Shown piece by piece: positions 18,401 to 24,633 of a stretch of DNA of 64,000 nucleotides. Numbering within the stretch: the first letter of the stretch is position 1; each line of letters starts with the position of its first letter. Made by a program: the position numbers and the translations under genes. The notes under the pieces are model-generated. The model did no database searches, was not told the DNA's origin, and worked only from the letters and a program-made list of their open reading frames with translations. This stretch comes from Acholeplasma laidlawii_A (GTDB lineage Bacteria; Bacillota_I; Bacilli_A; Acholeplasmatales; Acholeplasmataceae): assembly GCF_030166555.2 (NCBI RefSeq), contig NZ_CP126461.2; one strand, 5' to 3'.

Positions 18401-18636
18401 AAAACTACCTCATCAATATAAGTGTTTAATCTATTAATTGAAGATGTTCTTAATTGATCGTATAATTGTTTTTCTGTTACAGTGTTACCGCCTATTGTTA
18501 CGTAGGCATTATCTCCCAATGAACCATATGGAACCTTATTTGTTGGTCCACATGCCACCAAGATGAGCGCAGAAACTGCTACCATTAAAAAAATAGCGAT
18601 TTTCCTAGCTGAGAATATTGTTTTTAATTTATTCAT
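15412..18636 (-). CDS. Large lipoprotein with PrsA/SurA-like foldase features
   Basis: 1074 residues. The N-terminus is a lipoprotein signal: a basic start, a hydrophobic core, and lipobox LVAC with Cys29, so the mature protein would be tethered outside the membrane. After the lipobox, a SurA/PrsA-like helical N-domain begins (VTEKQLYDQLRTSSINRL). Parvulin-like marks appear further on: ASHLLFQIDLD near the middle and VRTAFGWHLVIAKSF in the last quarter, similar to the edges of PpiC domains. It is several times longer than ordinary PrsA (about 290 residues), with further repeats of the LTVNDFFAYVEE type. A role in folding secreted proteins is inference. AAGGAGTGA is the ribosome site. It is divergent from walJ. 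Confidence 0.75.
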   Translation of the reverse strand: MNKLKTIFSARKIAIFLMVAVSALILVACGPTNKVPYGSLGDNAYVTIGGNTVTEKQLYDQLRTSSINRLNTYIDEVVFADVEIDKANLSVFEVKAFEQEINTALFSSAAITPEQLNDLPDSMLAQRILSFVDSFIITNPGVDKNDLINFLDDVVADVIARGQAVDFDKDAPFVFGYVNKAAYPAYQGIIDALIDQYKLPVQKKVYANGLLGDTVGAETGDINDEDSAAYISEAHAVTYYKNNIAGRYDTSVVIVKFESVLEYETALRKHSIKSNSRGEWYRIPNIADQDLIAILQGGSSHPEWSTDGYHQKALDILVNDLKQDPNNLMTVDYRNTDFATYYSKYVINSTTDAALLLDDAQTNNQVLQVFLEIHDELYGTTYATDFAENTISMDDLIAEFTMEYTDPRFASAADLRNTVYNMDSNVLYDGGNGRDADDVPYAKPYSRQVQSIAGGQYLLFLLDDNRDEDKDILDETDAEDVKFLDNEQAQAYKNEAYAKLIEQRLTTTYVTSKVTEKYEDVKINIYDPIIRELYANQNEYKGSKGFKDNNTLLDVNGTVLTVNDFFAYVEETLGLSTALDIIFIEKLRDAYEDEITVDDMKDFRKQFETQYVNPFLANQYESAGFPATMGIESFLLLGFGAWAQDDRTATEDALDKIYVQQELRKLFQEDLTVHFDHDTVDNNIYTKLATLANTLQANDVAIDASHLLFQIDLDRDGQPDNPNELDQAKRDELELLIQQLIVQVNKRAKLAPSITQGLQNVVQSYNNSTRYTLTTVAYPGPDATQEEIDEYINSFNREDVWVPFRKAGIKLVYKDLGTISNETNFPGSQNGLDADFYAYAINMAQYIKDQVNALDNGVKPTQEEKVNRANALLPMYAPSNIDSDTKIESDGNAAVRTAFGWHLVIAKSFVHQQSALLEAVAESKKLDYTSKLENPYVSGTKVVGYNNDGNEITWEQLYIYIEEAKEETGITTLPTSLQTTISKYFGPIFSDTKYTSSFAQLEIAFQYIFEGDIVLTNTDLNARLQVLRDANFNQFFGYAYFDGINGTGSTIYDRAYNASYAASYGDFFNVLQGA

Positions 18637-18683
18637 AAATGCGATTCACTCCTTAATTGTGTTGAAAAAATTACAGCACATAT

Positions 18684-18712
18684 AATATAGCATTTTTTAG
18701 CAGTTATTGCAA
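18684..18712 (-). promoter_or_regulatory. Promoter of the large lipoprotein gene
   Basis: Minus-strand TTGCAA (18707-18712), a 17-base spacer, then TATATT (18684-18689) preceded by TGC. The spacer contains one copy of a 14-base repeat that recurs inverted at 18744-18757. Confidence 0.75.
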
Positions 18713-18757
18713 CCACTTTTTACCTGTTTTAACTTTTATATCGTGCTAAAAAATGCT
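18689..18757. repeat. 14-base inverted repeat in a divergent promoter region
   Basis: AGCATTTTTTAGCA (18689-18702) and its exact reverse complement TGCTAAAAAATGCT (18744-18757). Each copy is itself a direct repeat of TGCT with a 10-base period. One copy sits in the -35/-10 spacer of the lipoprotein promoter; the other lies just upstream of the walJ -10. This suggests a shared activator or repressor. Confidence 0.7.
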
Positions 18758-18765
18758 CAAAACTA

Positions 18766-18774
18766 TGCTACAAT
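18766..18774 (+). promoter_or_regulatory. Extended -10 promoter of walJ-rlmH
   Basis: TGC-TACAAT; the start would be near 18781. The TGC of the extended -10 continues the TGCT series that begins at 18744. Confidence 0.55.
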
Positions 18775-18792
18775 AGTTATAGGTGAAAAATT

Positions 18793-19518
18793 ATGGAAGT
18801 ATTTGTATTAGCCTCAGGCTCTAAAGGAAATATAACATATGTTAAAAACGAGGTTGTATCGTTCTTTATTGATGTAGGTATTAGTTATAAAAAGATAGTT
18901 CAAAAAATGAAAGCATACGGTGAAGATGTAAGCGCTGTAGACACACTTTTTTTAACGCATGAACACTCGGATCACATATTTGGGTTACTCGGTATGCTTA
19001 AAGCTGGTCACTTAAAAGAGGTATATTTAACTCAAGGAACATTAGACTCTTTAAGTAGTGAAGTGAGAAATTTACTACCTAAAATAGTGATTATAAGAGC
19101 CGATGAATCCTTCGAATTTAGACAGTTTAAAGTGCTACCAATTTTACTATCTCATGATGCAAAAGAACCGGTTGGTTTTAGGTTTGATTGGAGAGAAAAA
19201 AGTTTTGTTTGCTTAACCGATACAGGGTATGTAGATCAGTCATATCATGAGGTCTTAAAAGATGCAGATCTTTATCTTTTAGAGTCTAATTTTGACCCTA
19301 AAAAACTACTTGGGTCAAGAAGACCTTTCGCATTAAAACAACGCATTTTAGGCGTCCAAGGACACCTATCTAATGAAGAGGCTGCAGTCTTAATGAATAA
19401 ACTCATTAAAAATAAGAAGTCCAAATGGGTTGTGGCACATATTAGTGAAGAATGTAATGATGCCTTTGATATTGAAAAAAGCAATTGTAGATCACATAGA
19501 AGACTTATTAAAGATTGA
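18793..19518 (+). CDS. walJ: WalJ/YycJ metallo-beta-lactamase-fold hydrolase (apparent frameshift near the 3' end)
   Basis: As read, 241 residues. It has the MBL-fold start LASGSKGNITYV, the metal motif THEHSDH (His56, His58, Asp60, His61), and GVQGHLSNEEAA. It matches YycJ/WalJ, the exonuclease-like partner of the WalRK region. After DAFDIEK the frame turns to unlikely sequence (SNCRSHRRLIKD). Removing one A from the A6 run at 19475-19480 restores a natural tail ending SQESLPGIKL. Its TGA (19562-19564) then overlaps the rlmH ATG as ATGA. A sequencing error, a real mutation or slippage could explain this. Confidence 0.88.
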   Translation: MEVFVLASGSKGNITYVKNEVVSFFIDVGISYKKIVQKMKAYGEDVSAVDTLFLTHEHSDHIFGLLGMLKAGHLKEVYLTQGTLDSLSSEVRNLLPKIVIIRADESFEFRQFKVLPILLSHDAKEPVGFRFDWREKSFVCLTDTGYVDQSYHEVLKDADLYLLESNFDPKKLLGSRRPFALKQRILGVQGHLSNEEAAVLMNKLIKNKKSKWVVAHISEECNDAFDIEKSNCRSHRRLIKD

Positions 19519-19560
19519 TGTGATCTATGCATCTCAAGAATCATTACCGGGTATTAAACT

Positions 19561-20004
19561 ATGAAAGTAAAAATCATTAGTGTTGGTAAAGTTAAAGATA
19601 AGGGTTTAAATGAATTAATCAATTACTACGCAAAACAAATAAAAACCATTGAAATGATTGAGATAACAGATGAAGCAAGTATTACTGGTATGGAAAAAGA
19701 AGGACAAAAAATATTATCTAAAATTGCTAAAGATAGTTATGTGATATCACTAGCAATTGAAGGTAAGGTGTTAGATAGTGTTGAGTTTGCTGAAACCATC
19801 GACCATGTAACAACGAACTTTGGTCCCTCAATTACTTTCATTATAGGTGGTTCATTCGGTTTAAGTAATAACGTTAAGGAAAACTCGAATCTGCTATTAT
19901 CTTTTTCGAAAATGACTTTCCCACACCAGTTAATGAAACTATTTTTAGTAGAACAAATTTTTAGAGCACAAGCTATTTTAAACAATCACCCTTATCATAA
20001 ATAA
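19561..20004 (+). CDS. rlmH: 23S rRNA pseudouridine-1915 N3-methyltransferase
   Basis: 147 residues of the SPOUT-class RlmH family, which methylates pseudouridine 1915 in helix 69 of 23S rRNA. Visible landmarks are the SAM-knot loop FIIGGSFGLS and the C-terminal FPHQLMKLFLVEQIFRAQAILNNHPYHK, the typical ending. The order walJ-rlmH is the Firmicutes arrangement. In the frame-restored walJ the two genes overlap by ATGA. The last codons form one arm of the terminator. Confidence 0.96.
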   Translation: MKVKIISVGKVKDKGLNELINYYAKQIKTIEMIEITDEASITGMEKEGQKILSKIAKDSYVISLAIEGKVLDSVEFAETIDHVTTNFGPSITFIIGGSFGLSNNVKENSNLLLSFSKMTFPHQLMKLFLVEQIFRAQAILNNHPYHK

Positions 20005-20018
20005 AGGTGATTGTTTTT
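19981..20018 (+). terminator. Terminator overlapping the end of rlmH
   Basis: AACAATCACC (19981-19990, coding) pairs with GGTGATTGTT (20006-20015), followed by T's. The stop TAA is at 20002-20004 in the loop. Confidence 0.82.
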
Positions 20019-20060
20019 ATTTGGTCAGATTTAAATGATTAACCAAGACTTTTAGTTTGA

Positions 20061-20088
20061 TTGCTGGTAAAATTAACATAGGTATAAA
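20061..20088 (+). promoter_or_regulatory. Promoter of mscL-degV
   Basis: TTGCTG (20061-20066), a 16-base spacer, TATAAA (20083-20088). Confidence 0.5.
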
Positions 20089-20159
20089 ATATAAACTATA
20101 TAGGAAAGGATATATATTATAAATAAAATCAGTTCATTTATAATATTGAGAAGATAAGT

Positions 20160-20696
20160 ATGAGTAAACAAATTAAAATATCTAAGGAACAACGTAAAAA
20201 AGGTTTCTTAAGTGGGTTTAAGAATTTTATCATGCGTGGAAACGTTATTGATATGGCAGTGGGTGTGATTGTTGGTGGGGCTTTCGGTAAAATTGTTACT
20301 AGTCTTGTCAATGACATCATATTACCGCCAATTGGTGTTTTATTAGGTGGGGTTGAGTTTAGAGATTTACAAGCACTGATTCATCAAAAACCAGTTTTAG
20401 ATGATAACGGTGCACAAGTTGTAATTGATGGTATTGCACAGTTTAATAATGTGTATATTCGTTATGGCAACTTAATTCAAATCATTTTAGAATTCTTAAT
20501 TATTGCTTTTTCTATTTATTTAGTGCTTTACATTTTCATAAAGCGTAAAGAACAAGAACAGAAATTTATTGCTGAAGAAAAAGCAAGACTAGAAAAACTA
20601 GAAGCCGAAAAAAATCCTCCAAAACCAGCACCAAAACCTGAAGACATTCAATTGTTAATCGAAATCAGGGATTTACTTAAGAAAAATGAAAAGTAA
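20160..20696 (+). CDS. mscL: Large-conductance mechanosensitive channel
   Basis: A 178-residue MscL, the pentameric pore that opens under membrane tension and saves cells from osmotic downshock. TM1 contains the signature GNVIDMAVGVIVGGAFGKIVTSLVNDIILP. TM2 (about 103-123) is followed by a charged C-terminal helix (EKARLEKLEAEK, then a PKPAPKPED linker). It is longer than typical 130-150-residue homologues owing to N- and C-terminal extensions. A cell without a wall would need it. It overlaps degV by 11 bases. Confidence 0.95.
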   Translation: MSKQIKISKEQRKKGFLSGFKNFIMRGNVIDMAVGVIVGGAFGKIVTSLVNDIILPPIGVLLGGVEFRDLQALIHQKPVLDDNGAQVVIDGIAQFNNVYIRYGNLIQIILEFLIIAFSIYLVLYIFIKRKEQEQKFIAEEKARLEKLEAEKNPPKPAPKPEDIQLLIEIRDLLKKNEK

Positions 20697-21537
20697 ATTT
20701 AAGGTAATCGTCTGTTCTAACTCTGCAATAGATTATTTAGAGTACGATAAGCAAATTGATATATTTAGAAGTATGATTCACTTTGGAGATGAATCATTTA
20801 ATGATTTTATTGATTTAGATGCTAAAACATTTTATGATCGCATTAAAAAAGAACCTGATAATGTACCTAAAACAAGTTATGTAGCTCCGGGCTTTATGCT
20901 TAATACATTTGACAAACTTTATGAAGATGGGTTTACAGATGTACTAGTTATTGTTATAGCCAAACCACTTTCAGGACTTCATGATGCCATTGTTCAATTA
21001 TCAAAAGAAACTAAAATCAAGGTTCATGCGTATGATTCAAAAACACTAGCATACCCTGAAAGTTATATGGCAATCACTGCGCAGAAAATGTTTAACTTAG
21101 GCGCTAACCTTAAAGAGGTTTTAGGTGTCTTGGATTATATTAGAGATCATAATAAAATGTATTTTGCAGTAGATACATTACTGTATTTAGTAAAAAACGG
21201 TAGGTTATCTAAGTTAAGTGGTACGCTAGGATCTATTTTAAAAATCAAGCCAGTATTAACACTTTCTAAAGAAGGTAAAGTCGAAACTTTAGAAAAAATT
21301 AGAACTTCTAAAAAAGCACTAGAGCGTATTGTTGAACTGTATTTAGAAGATACTAAAGATAAAGATGTTATCACCTTTATATCACATGCACATCATGATG
21401 AAGGTGTGAAGTTAATTTCTGATATGGTGCATCAAATTTACCCAAATAGAGAGATTGTTACTAGTTATTTAACTCCAGTTGTGGGTGCACATTGTGGTCC
21501 TAAAGCAATTTCTATTGGATATATTATTAAACAATAA
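20686..21537 (+). CDS. DegV-family fatty-acid-binding protein
   Basis: 283 residues of the DegV/FakB fold. The N-terminal domain contains VPKTSYVAPGFMLNTFDKLYEDGFTDVLVI, where the usual motif (TSQPS) is replaced by TSYVAP. The later blocks DTLLYLVKNGRLSK, SILKIKPVLTL and VVGAHCGPKAISIGY are typical. Such proteins carry fatty acids to the FakA kinase. No fakA is visible nearby. The start overlaps mscL by 11 bases. Confidence 0.88.
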   Translation: MKSKFKVIVCSNSAIDYLEYDKQIDIFRSMIHFGDESFNDFIDLDAKTFYDRIKKEPDNVPKTSYVAPGFMLNTFDKLYEDGFTDVLVIVIAKPLSGLHDAIVQLSKETKIKVHAYDSKTLAYPESYMAITAQKMFNLGANLKEVLGVLDYIRDHNKMYFAVDTLLYLVKNGRLSKLSGTLGSILKIKPVLTLSKEGKVETLEKIRTSKKALERIVELYLEDTKDKDVITFISHAHHDEGVKLISDMVHQIYPNREIVTSYLTPVVGAHCGPKAISIGYIIKQ

Positions 21538-21548
21538 AGAAATTTTTG

Positions 21549-21577
21549 TTGTAAAGTTTTTGGAAGTATGATAATAT
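21549..21577 (+). promoter_or_regulatory. Promoter of the aromatic operon
   Basis: TTGTAA (21549-21554), a 17-base spacer, TAATAT (21572-21577) preceded by TGA. The start would fall near 21584, giving a leader of about 217 bases before the first enzyme gene. Confidence 0.7.
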
Positions 21578-21606
21578 ACTATCAACATAAGAAAGTTGGT
21601 CACATT

Positions 21607-21648
21607 ATGTTTATAAATCAAGCTTATTACTACTTTTATCAAATGTAA
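21607..21648 (+). CDS. Aromatic-operon leader peptide (MFINQAYYYFYQM)
   Basis: Thirteen codons plus TAA. Six encode Phe or Tyr, five of them consecutive (Tyr-Tyr-Tyr-Phe-Tyr, 21625-21639). Its stop codon overlaps segment 1 of the attenuator. The ribosome site is weak (AGAAAG or TTGG upstream) and lies in a segment that can pair with 21701-21709. This is the pattern expected of an amino-acid-sensing leader peptide for an operon that makes Tyr and Phe precursors. Confidence 0.7.
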   Translation: MFINQAYYYFYQM

Positions 21649-21734
21649 AAGGACTTGCAGCAAAGCGCATTCCTTTTTAAGTTATTAAAAGAAGTTAAGG
21701 AATGTGACCCCAGCATAAACAATTAATGATTATG

Positions 21735-21770
21735 ACTCCTTAAGGGCTACAAACCTTTAAGGAGTTTTTT
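21735..21770 (+). terminator. Attenuator terminator before the DAHP synthase gene
   Basis: ACTCCTTAAGG (21735-21745) pairs with CCTTTAAGGAGT (21754-21765, one bulged T), followed by six T's. Confidence 0.9.
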
Positions 21771-21800
21771 GTTTCAAAAAATAGAAAGAGAGATAAAAAG

Positions 21801-22823
21801 ATGATTGTTCAAATGAAAAAAGGTGCAACTAAACAAGAAGTTAATCACTTGCAAAAATATTTAATCAATAAAGGTTTTGGTATTAAAGATGCTTCAAGCG
21901 ATGAAGTGACACTATTTGGTGTTTTAGGAGATGTGAAATCTTTAGATGCTGCACAATTACGTGTATTTTCAGGTGTTGAGAATGTGACAAGAATTTCTAG
22001 TCCATTTAAGTTGGCTTCTAAAGCATTTAAAAAAGAACCAACCATTATCACCTTAAAAAATGGCGTTGTAATTGGTGGTGATGATTTTGTTGTTATGAGT
22101 GGCCCATGTAGTGTGGAAAGTGAAGAACAATTAAGAATTATTGCTAAAGCAGTTAAAGAAAGTGGTTCTAATGTTTTAAGAGGTGGTGTATTTAAACCAC
22201 GTACTTCACCATATGCTTTCCAAGGATTAGGTATTGAAGGATTAAAAATGATGCGCAGAGTAGCAGATGAATTTGGTATGGCTATTATTACTGAACTTAT
22301 GGGTACAGAGCACCTAGATGAATTCGTAAAATATGTAGACATCATTCAGTTAGGTGCAAGAAATATGCAAAACTTTGACCTACTTAAAGCTGTTGGTAAA
22401 ACCAATATTCCAGTACTTCTAAAAAGAGGTTTAAGTGCGACGATTGAAGAGTGGCTCATGAATGCTGAATACATTATGGCTTCTGGTAATGATCAAGTTA
22501 TCTTATGTGAAAGAGGCATTAGAACCTTTGAAAAATACACGAGAAATACACTGGATATTTCTGCTGTATTAGCAGTTAGAGAATTATCACACCTACCTGT
22601 AATTGTAGATCCGTCACATGCTGCAGGTAAATGGGAAATGATTGAATCTTTATCACTCGCATCACTTGCTGTTGAAGCAGATGGAATTATTGTTGAAGTA
22701 CACCATGATCCAGAAAATGCACTATCTGATGGTGCACAAAGTTTAAAACCACAAAAGTTTGAACATATGATGGAGCGTCTTGAAAAAGCTTCTACAGTAT
22801 TTTCAAAACAATTGAAACGATGA
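21801..22823 (+). CDS. aroF: 3-deoxy-7-phosphoheptulonate (DAHP) synthase, type I-beta
   Basis: 340 residues. It condenses phosphoenolpyruvate and erythrose-4-phosphate, the first step to chorismate. An N-terminal ferredoxin-like domain (about 1-70) precedes the barrel; in Thermotoga-type enzymes this domain binds Tyr/Phe for feedback control. The barrel has MSGPCSVESEEQL (Cys near 103), FKPRTSPYAFQG, QLGARNMQNFDLLK and VDPSHAAGK. It is the first enzyme gene after the attenuator and overlaps tyrA by 4 bases (ATGA). Confidence 0.94.
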   Translation: MIVQMKKGATKQEVNHLQKYLINKGFGIKDASSDEVTLFGVLGDVKSLDAAQLRVFSGVENVTRISSPFKLASKAFKKEPTIITLKNGVVIGGDDFVVMSGPCSVESEEQLRIIAKAVKESGSNVLRGGVFKPRTSPYAFQGLGIEGLKMMRRVADEFGMAIITELMGTEHLDEFVKYVDIIQLGARNMQNFDLLKAVGKTNIPVLLKRGLSATIEEWLMNAEYIMASGNDQVILCERGIRTFEKYTRNTLDISAVLAVRELSHLPVIVDPSHAAGKWEMIESLSLASLAVEADGIIVEVHHDPENALSDGAQSLKPQKFEHMMERLEKASTVFSKQLKR

Positions 22824-23653
22824 AGATATTTATTGTTGGACTTGGTCTTATGGGAGCAAGCTACGCTCAAAAATTAACAAGTGTCGGACACGATGTTTTT
22901 GGTTTTGATAAAGATAATAACACCAACTTAAAAGCGCTTAATGAAGGTGTTATAAAGGGTTACGATTTAAAGGATATGAAGCATAGTGAACTTGTCATAC
23001 TTGCTTTATATCCAAATCAAATATTTGAATTTATCAAATCAAATATATCTTATTTTGATACACAACTTATAACGGATATCAGTGGTACTAAAACAAAACT
23101 TCTAGATGAAGTGTTAAAATTACTACCTAAATCGATCAACTATGTCTCCCATCACCCGATGGCTGGTAGAGAAAAGTCGGGTTATGATCATAAAGATATA
23201 ACTATGTTTAAAAATGCTAATTTTTTAATTATCGACTCACACCATTCAAAACCACATCACATTGAAACAATTAAAAAACTAGGATTAGATTTAGGTTTTA
23301 AAAGACAAATTGTTTTATCTGCTTATGAACACGATGAACTCATTGCACATACATCTCAGTTAACGCATTTAATTGCAGTATCGTTAATGCTTATGAATAA
23401 AAATGAACACACAAAAGATGCTACTGGGGATTCATTTAGAGATTTAACAAGAATTGCAAATATTAATGAAATCTTATGGACAGAACTCTTTTTAGATAAT
23501 AAGGACGCACTTATCCAAAAGATAGATGAATTTGTAGATGTTTTAGGTCAGCTTAAACATGATATATTGACTTCAAATGAAGTGGTATTGAAAGAAAAAC
23601 TTAAAGAATCTAAGAAAAGGAGAATTAGTTTTGATGAGACAAACACTCGATAA
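22820..23653 (+). CDS. tyrA: Prephenate dehydrogenase
   Basis: 277 residues. The Rossmann start is MKIFIVGLGLMGASYAQ, the active-site region is YVSHHPMAGREKSGYDH, and a helical C-domain follows. It oxidises prephenate to 4-hydroxyphenylpyruvate on the way to tyrosine. No chorismate-mutase or ACT domain is fused; a separate mutase is encoded further down. It overlaps aroF (ATGA) and aroB (about 20 bases). No pheA is visible in the window. Confidence 0.93.
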   Translation: MKIFIVGLGLMGASYAQKLTSVGHDVFGFDKDNNTNLKALNEGVIKGYDLKDMKHSELVILALYPNQIFEFIKSNISYFDTQLITDISGTKTKLLDEVLKLLPKSINYVSHHPMAGREKSGYDHKDITMFKNANFLIIDSHHSKPHHIETIKKLGLDLGFKRQIVLSAYEHDELIAHTSQLTHLIAVSLMLMNKNEHTKDATGDSFRDLTRIANINEILWTELFLDNKDALIQKIDEFVDVLGQLKHDILTSNEVVLKEKLKESKKRRISFDETNTR

Positions 23654-24632
23654 TTATGAAGTAGTAGTTAAACAAAATTTAATGAATGATTTGGGTGGGG
23701 AGATAACTAGTGTATACCCTTATAAAGATATTTTTGTCATCACTGACCATAATGTATTTAAACTGTATGAAAACTTATTAACAGCTACGTTAAATATGTT
23801 TAATTTAAAGTTTGTAAGTGTTGAACCAGGTGAGCAGTCAAAATCTATAACTACCTATCAAGAAGTTGTTCAAAAATTACTTAAATTGGGTATGAGAAAA
23901 AATCATTTACTCATTGCCTTAGGTGGTGGTGTTGTAGGAGATTTAGCTGGATTTGTTGCAGCCACCTTATTTAGAGGTACACCATTTATTCAAATACCTA
24001 CAACGTTACTTGCGATGGTAGATTCATCTATTGGCGGTAAAACTGGTTTAGATTTAAATGAAGGTAAAAATTTAATTGGTGCATATAAAAATCCACTTAA
24101 AGTTTTAATTGATCCTGCATTTTTAGATACATTACCTAAAGTAGAGTATAAAAATGGATTAGCAGAAGTATTAAAACATGGACTCATTGGTGATCCTAAA
24201 TTATATGAATATTTAAAATTGAATGATAAATTAACGCTTAATGAAATCAAACGTGCAATTCAAGTAAAGCTCAATATTGTTAAGAAAGATCCTTTTGAAC
24301 AAAACGAACGTATGTTCTTAAATTTTGGACACACCTTTGGACATGCAATCGAGCGTCATTATGATTTTGCAATCAAACACGGTGTAGCAATTAGCTATGG
24401 TATGTTGATCAGTTTAGAATTAGGTATTAAAGCAAAGATTACACCAGCAAACTTATTTGATGACGTTAAAAATATTTTATTAAGATTAGAACTTGTTAAA
24501 GAACCTCTACTTGATAAAAAGTTATTTATAGAATACATAGGTTTTGATAAGAAAAACTTAGCGGATGGTTTACGTTTTGTTTATATCAAAAACATTGGTG
24601 AACCAATCATTAAGAAAGGTGTTGAACTTTAA
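23634..24632 (+). CDS. aroB: 3-dehydroquinate synthase
   Basis: 332 residues from ATG 23634; an in-frame TTG at 23631 is slightly better spaced from GGAG (23619-23622), so the exact start is open. NAD-binding and active-site blocks are clear: ALGGGVVGDLAGFVAATLFRG, DSSIGGKTG, KHGLIGD, NFGHTFGHAIE. It cyclises DAHP to 3-dehydroquinate. No 3-dehydroquinase (aroD or aroQ) is present in the window, so that step must be encoded elsewhere. Confidence 0.94.
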   Translation: MRQTLDNYEVVVKQNLMNDLGGEITSVYPYKDIFVITDHNVFKLYENLLTATLNMFNLKFVSVEPGEQSKSITTYQEVVQKLLKLGMRKNHLLIALGGGVVGDLAGFVAATLFRGTPFIQIPTTLLAMVDSSIGGKTGLDLNEGKNLIGAYKNPLKVLIDPAFLDTLPKVEYKNGLAEVLKHGLIGDPKLYEYLKLNDKLTLNEIKRAIQVKLNIVKKDPFEQNERMFLNFGHTFGHAIERHYDFAIKHGVAISYGMLISLELGIKAKITPANLFDDVKNILLRLELVKEPLLDKKLFIEYIGFDKKNLADGLRFVYIKNIGEPIIKKGVEL

Positions 24633-24633
24633 A

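Larger units (their letters stand above)
21584..21774 (+). promoter_or_regulatory. Phe/Tyr attenuator leader of the aromatic operon
   Basis: This is the transcribed leader between the promoter and the DAHP synthase gene. It encodes a Phe/Tyr-rich peptide (21607-21648) followed by segments that can pair in exclusive ways. 1:2 is AAAAGGA 21647-21653 with TCCTTTT 21671-21677. 2:3 is CATTCCTT 21668-21675 with AAGGAATG 21697-21704. 3:4 is TTAAGGA 21695-21701 with TCCTTAA 21737-21743. 4:5 is the terminator. In addition GGTCACATT 21598-21606, just before the peptide ATG, can pair with AATGTGACC 21701-21709. The layout is that of a ribosome-sensed attenuator. No T-box motif is present. Confidence 0.75.

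Noticed and set aside
15412..18636. Short plus-strand frame at 18191-18421 within the lipoprotein gene
   Set aside because: No ribosome site or promoter, and it is antisense to a well-supported long coding frame.
19474..19482. Programmed -1 frameshift of the dnaX type at GAAAAAAGC in walJ
   Set aside because: A -1 shift would not reach the restored frame; one base must be skipped (+1) or one A lost, so the classical slippery mechanism does not fit.
21584..21774. T-box or known riboswitch upstream of the DAHP synthase gene
   Set aside because: No TGGNACC-type antiterminator sequence or other conserved T-box element is present. The Phe/Tyr-rich ORF explains the leader better.
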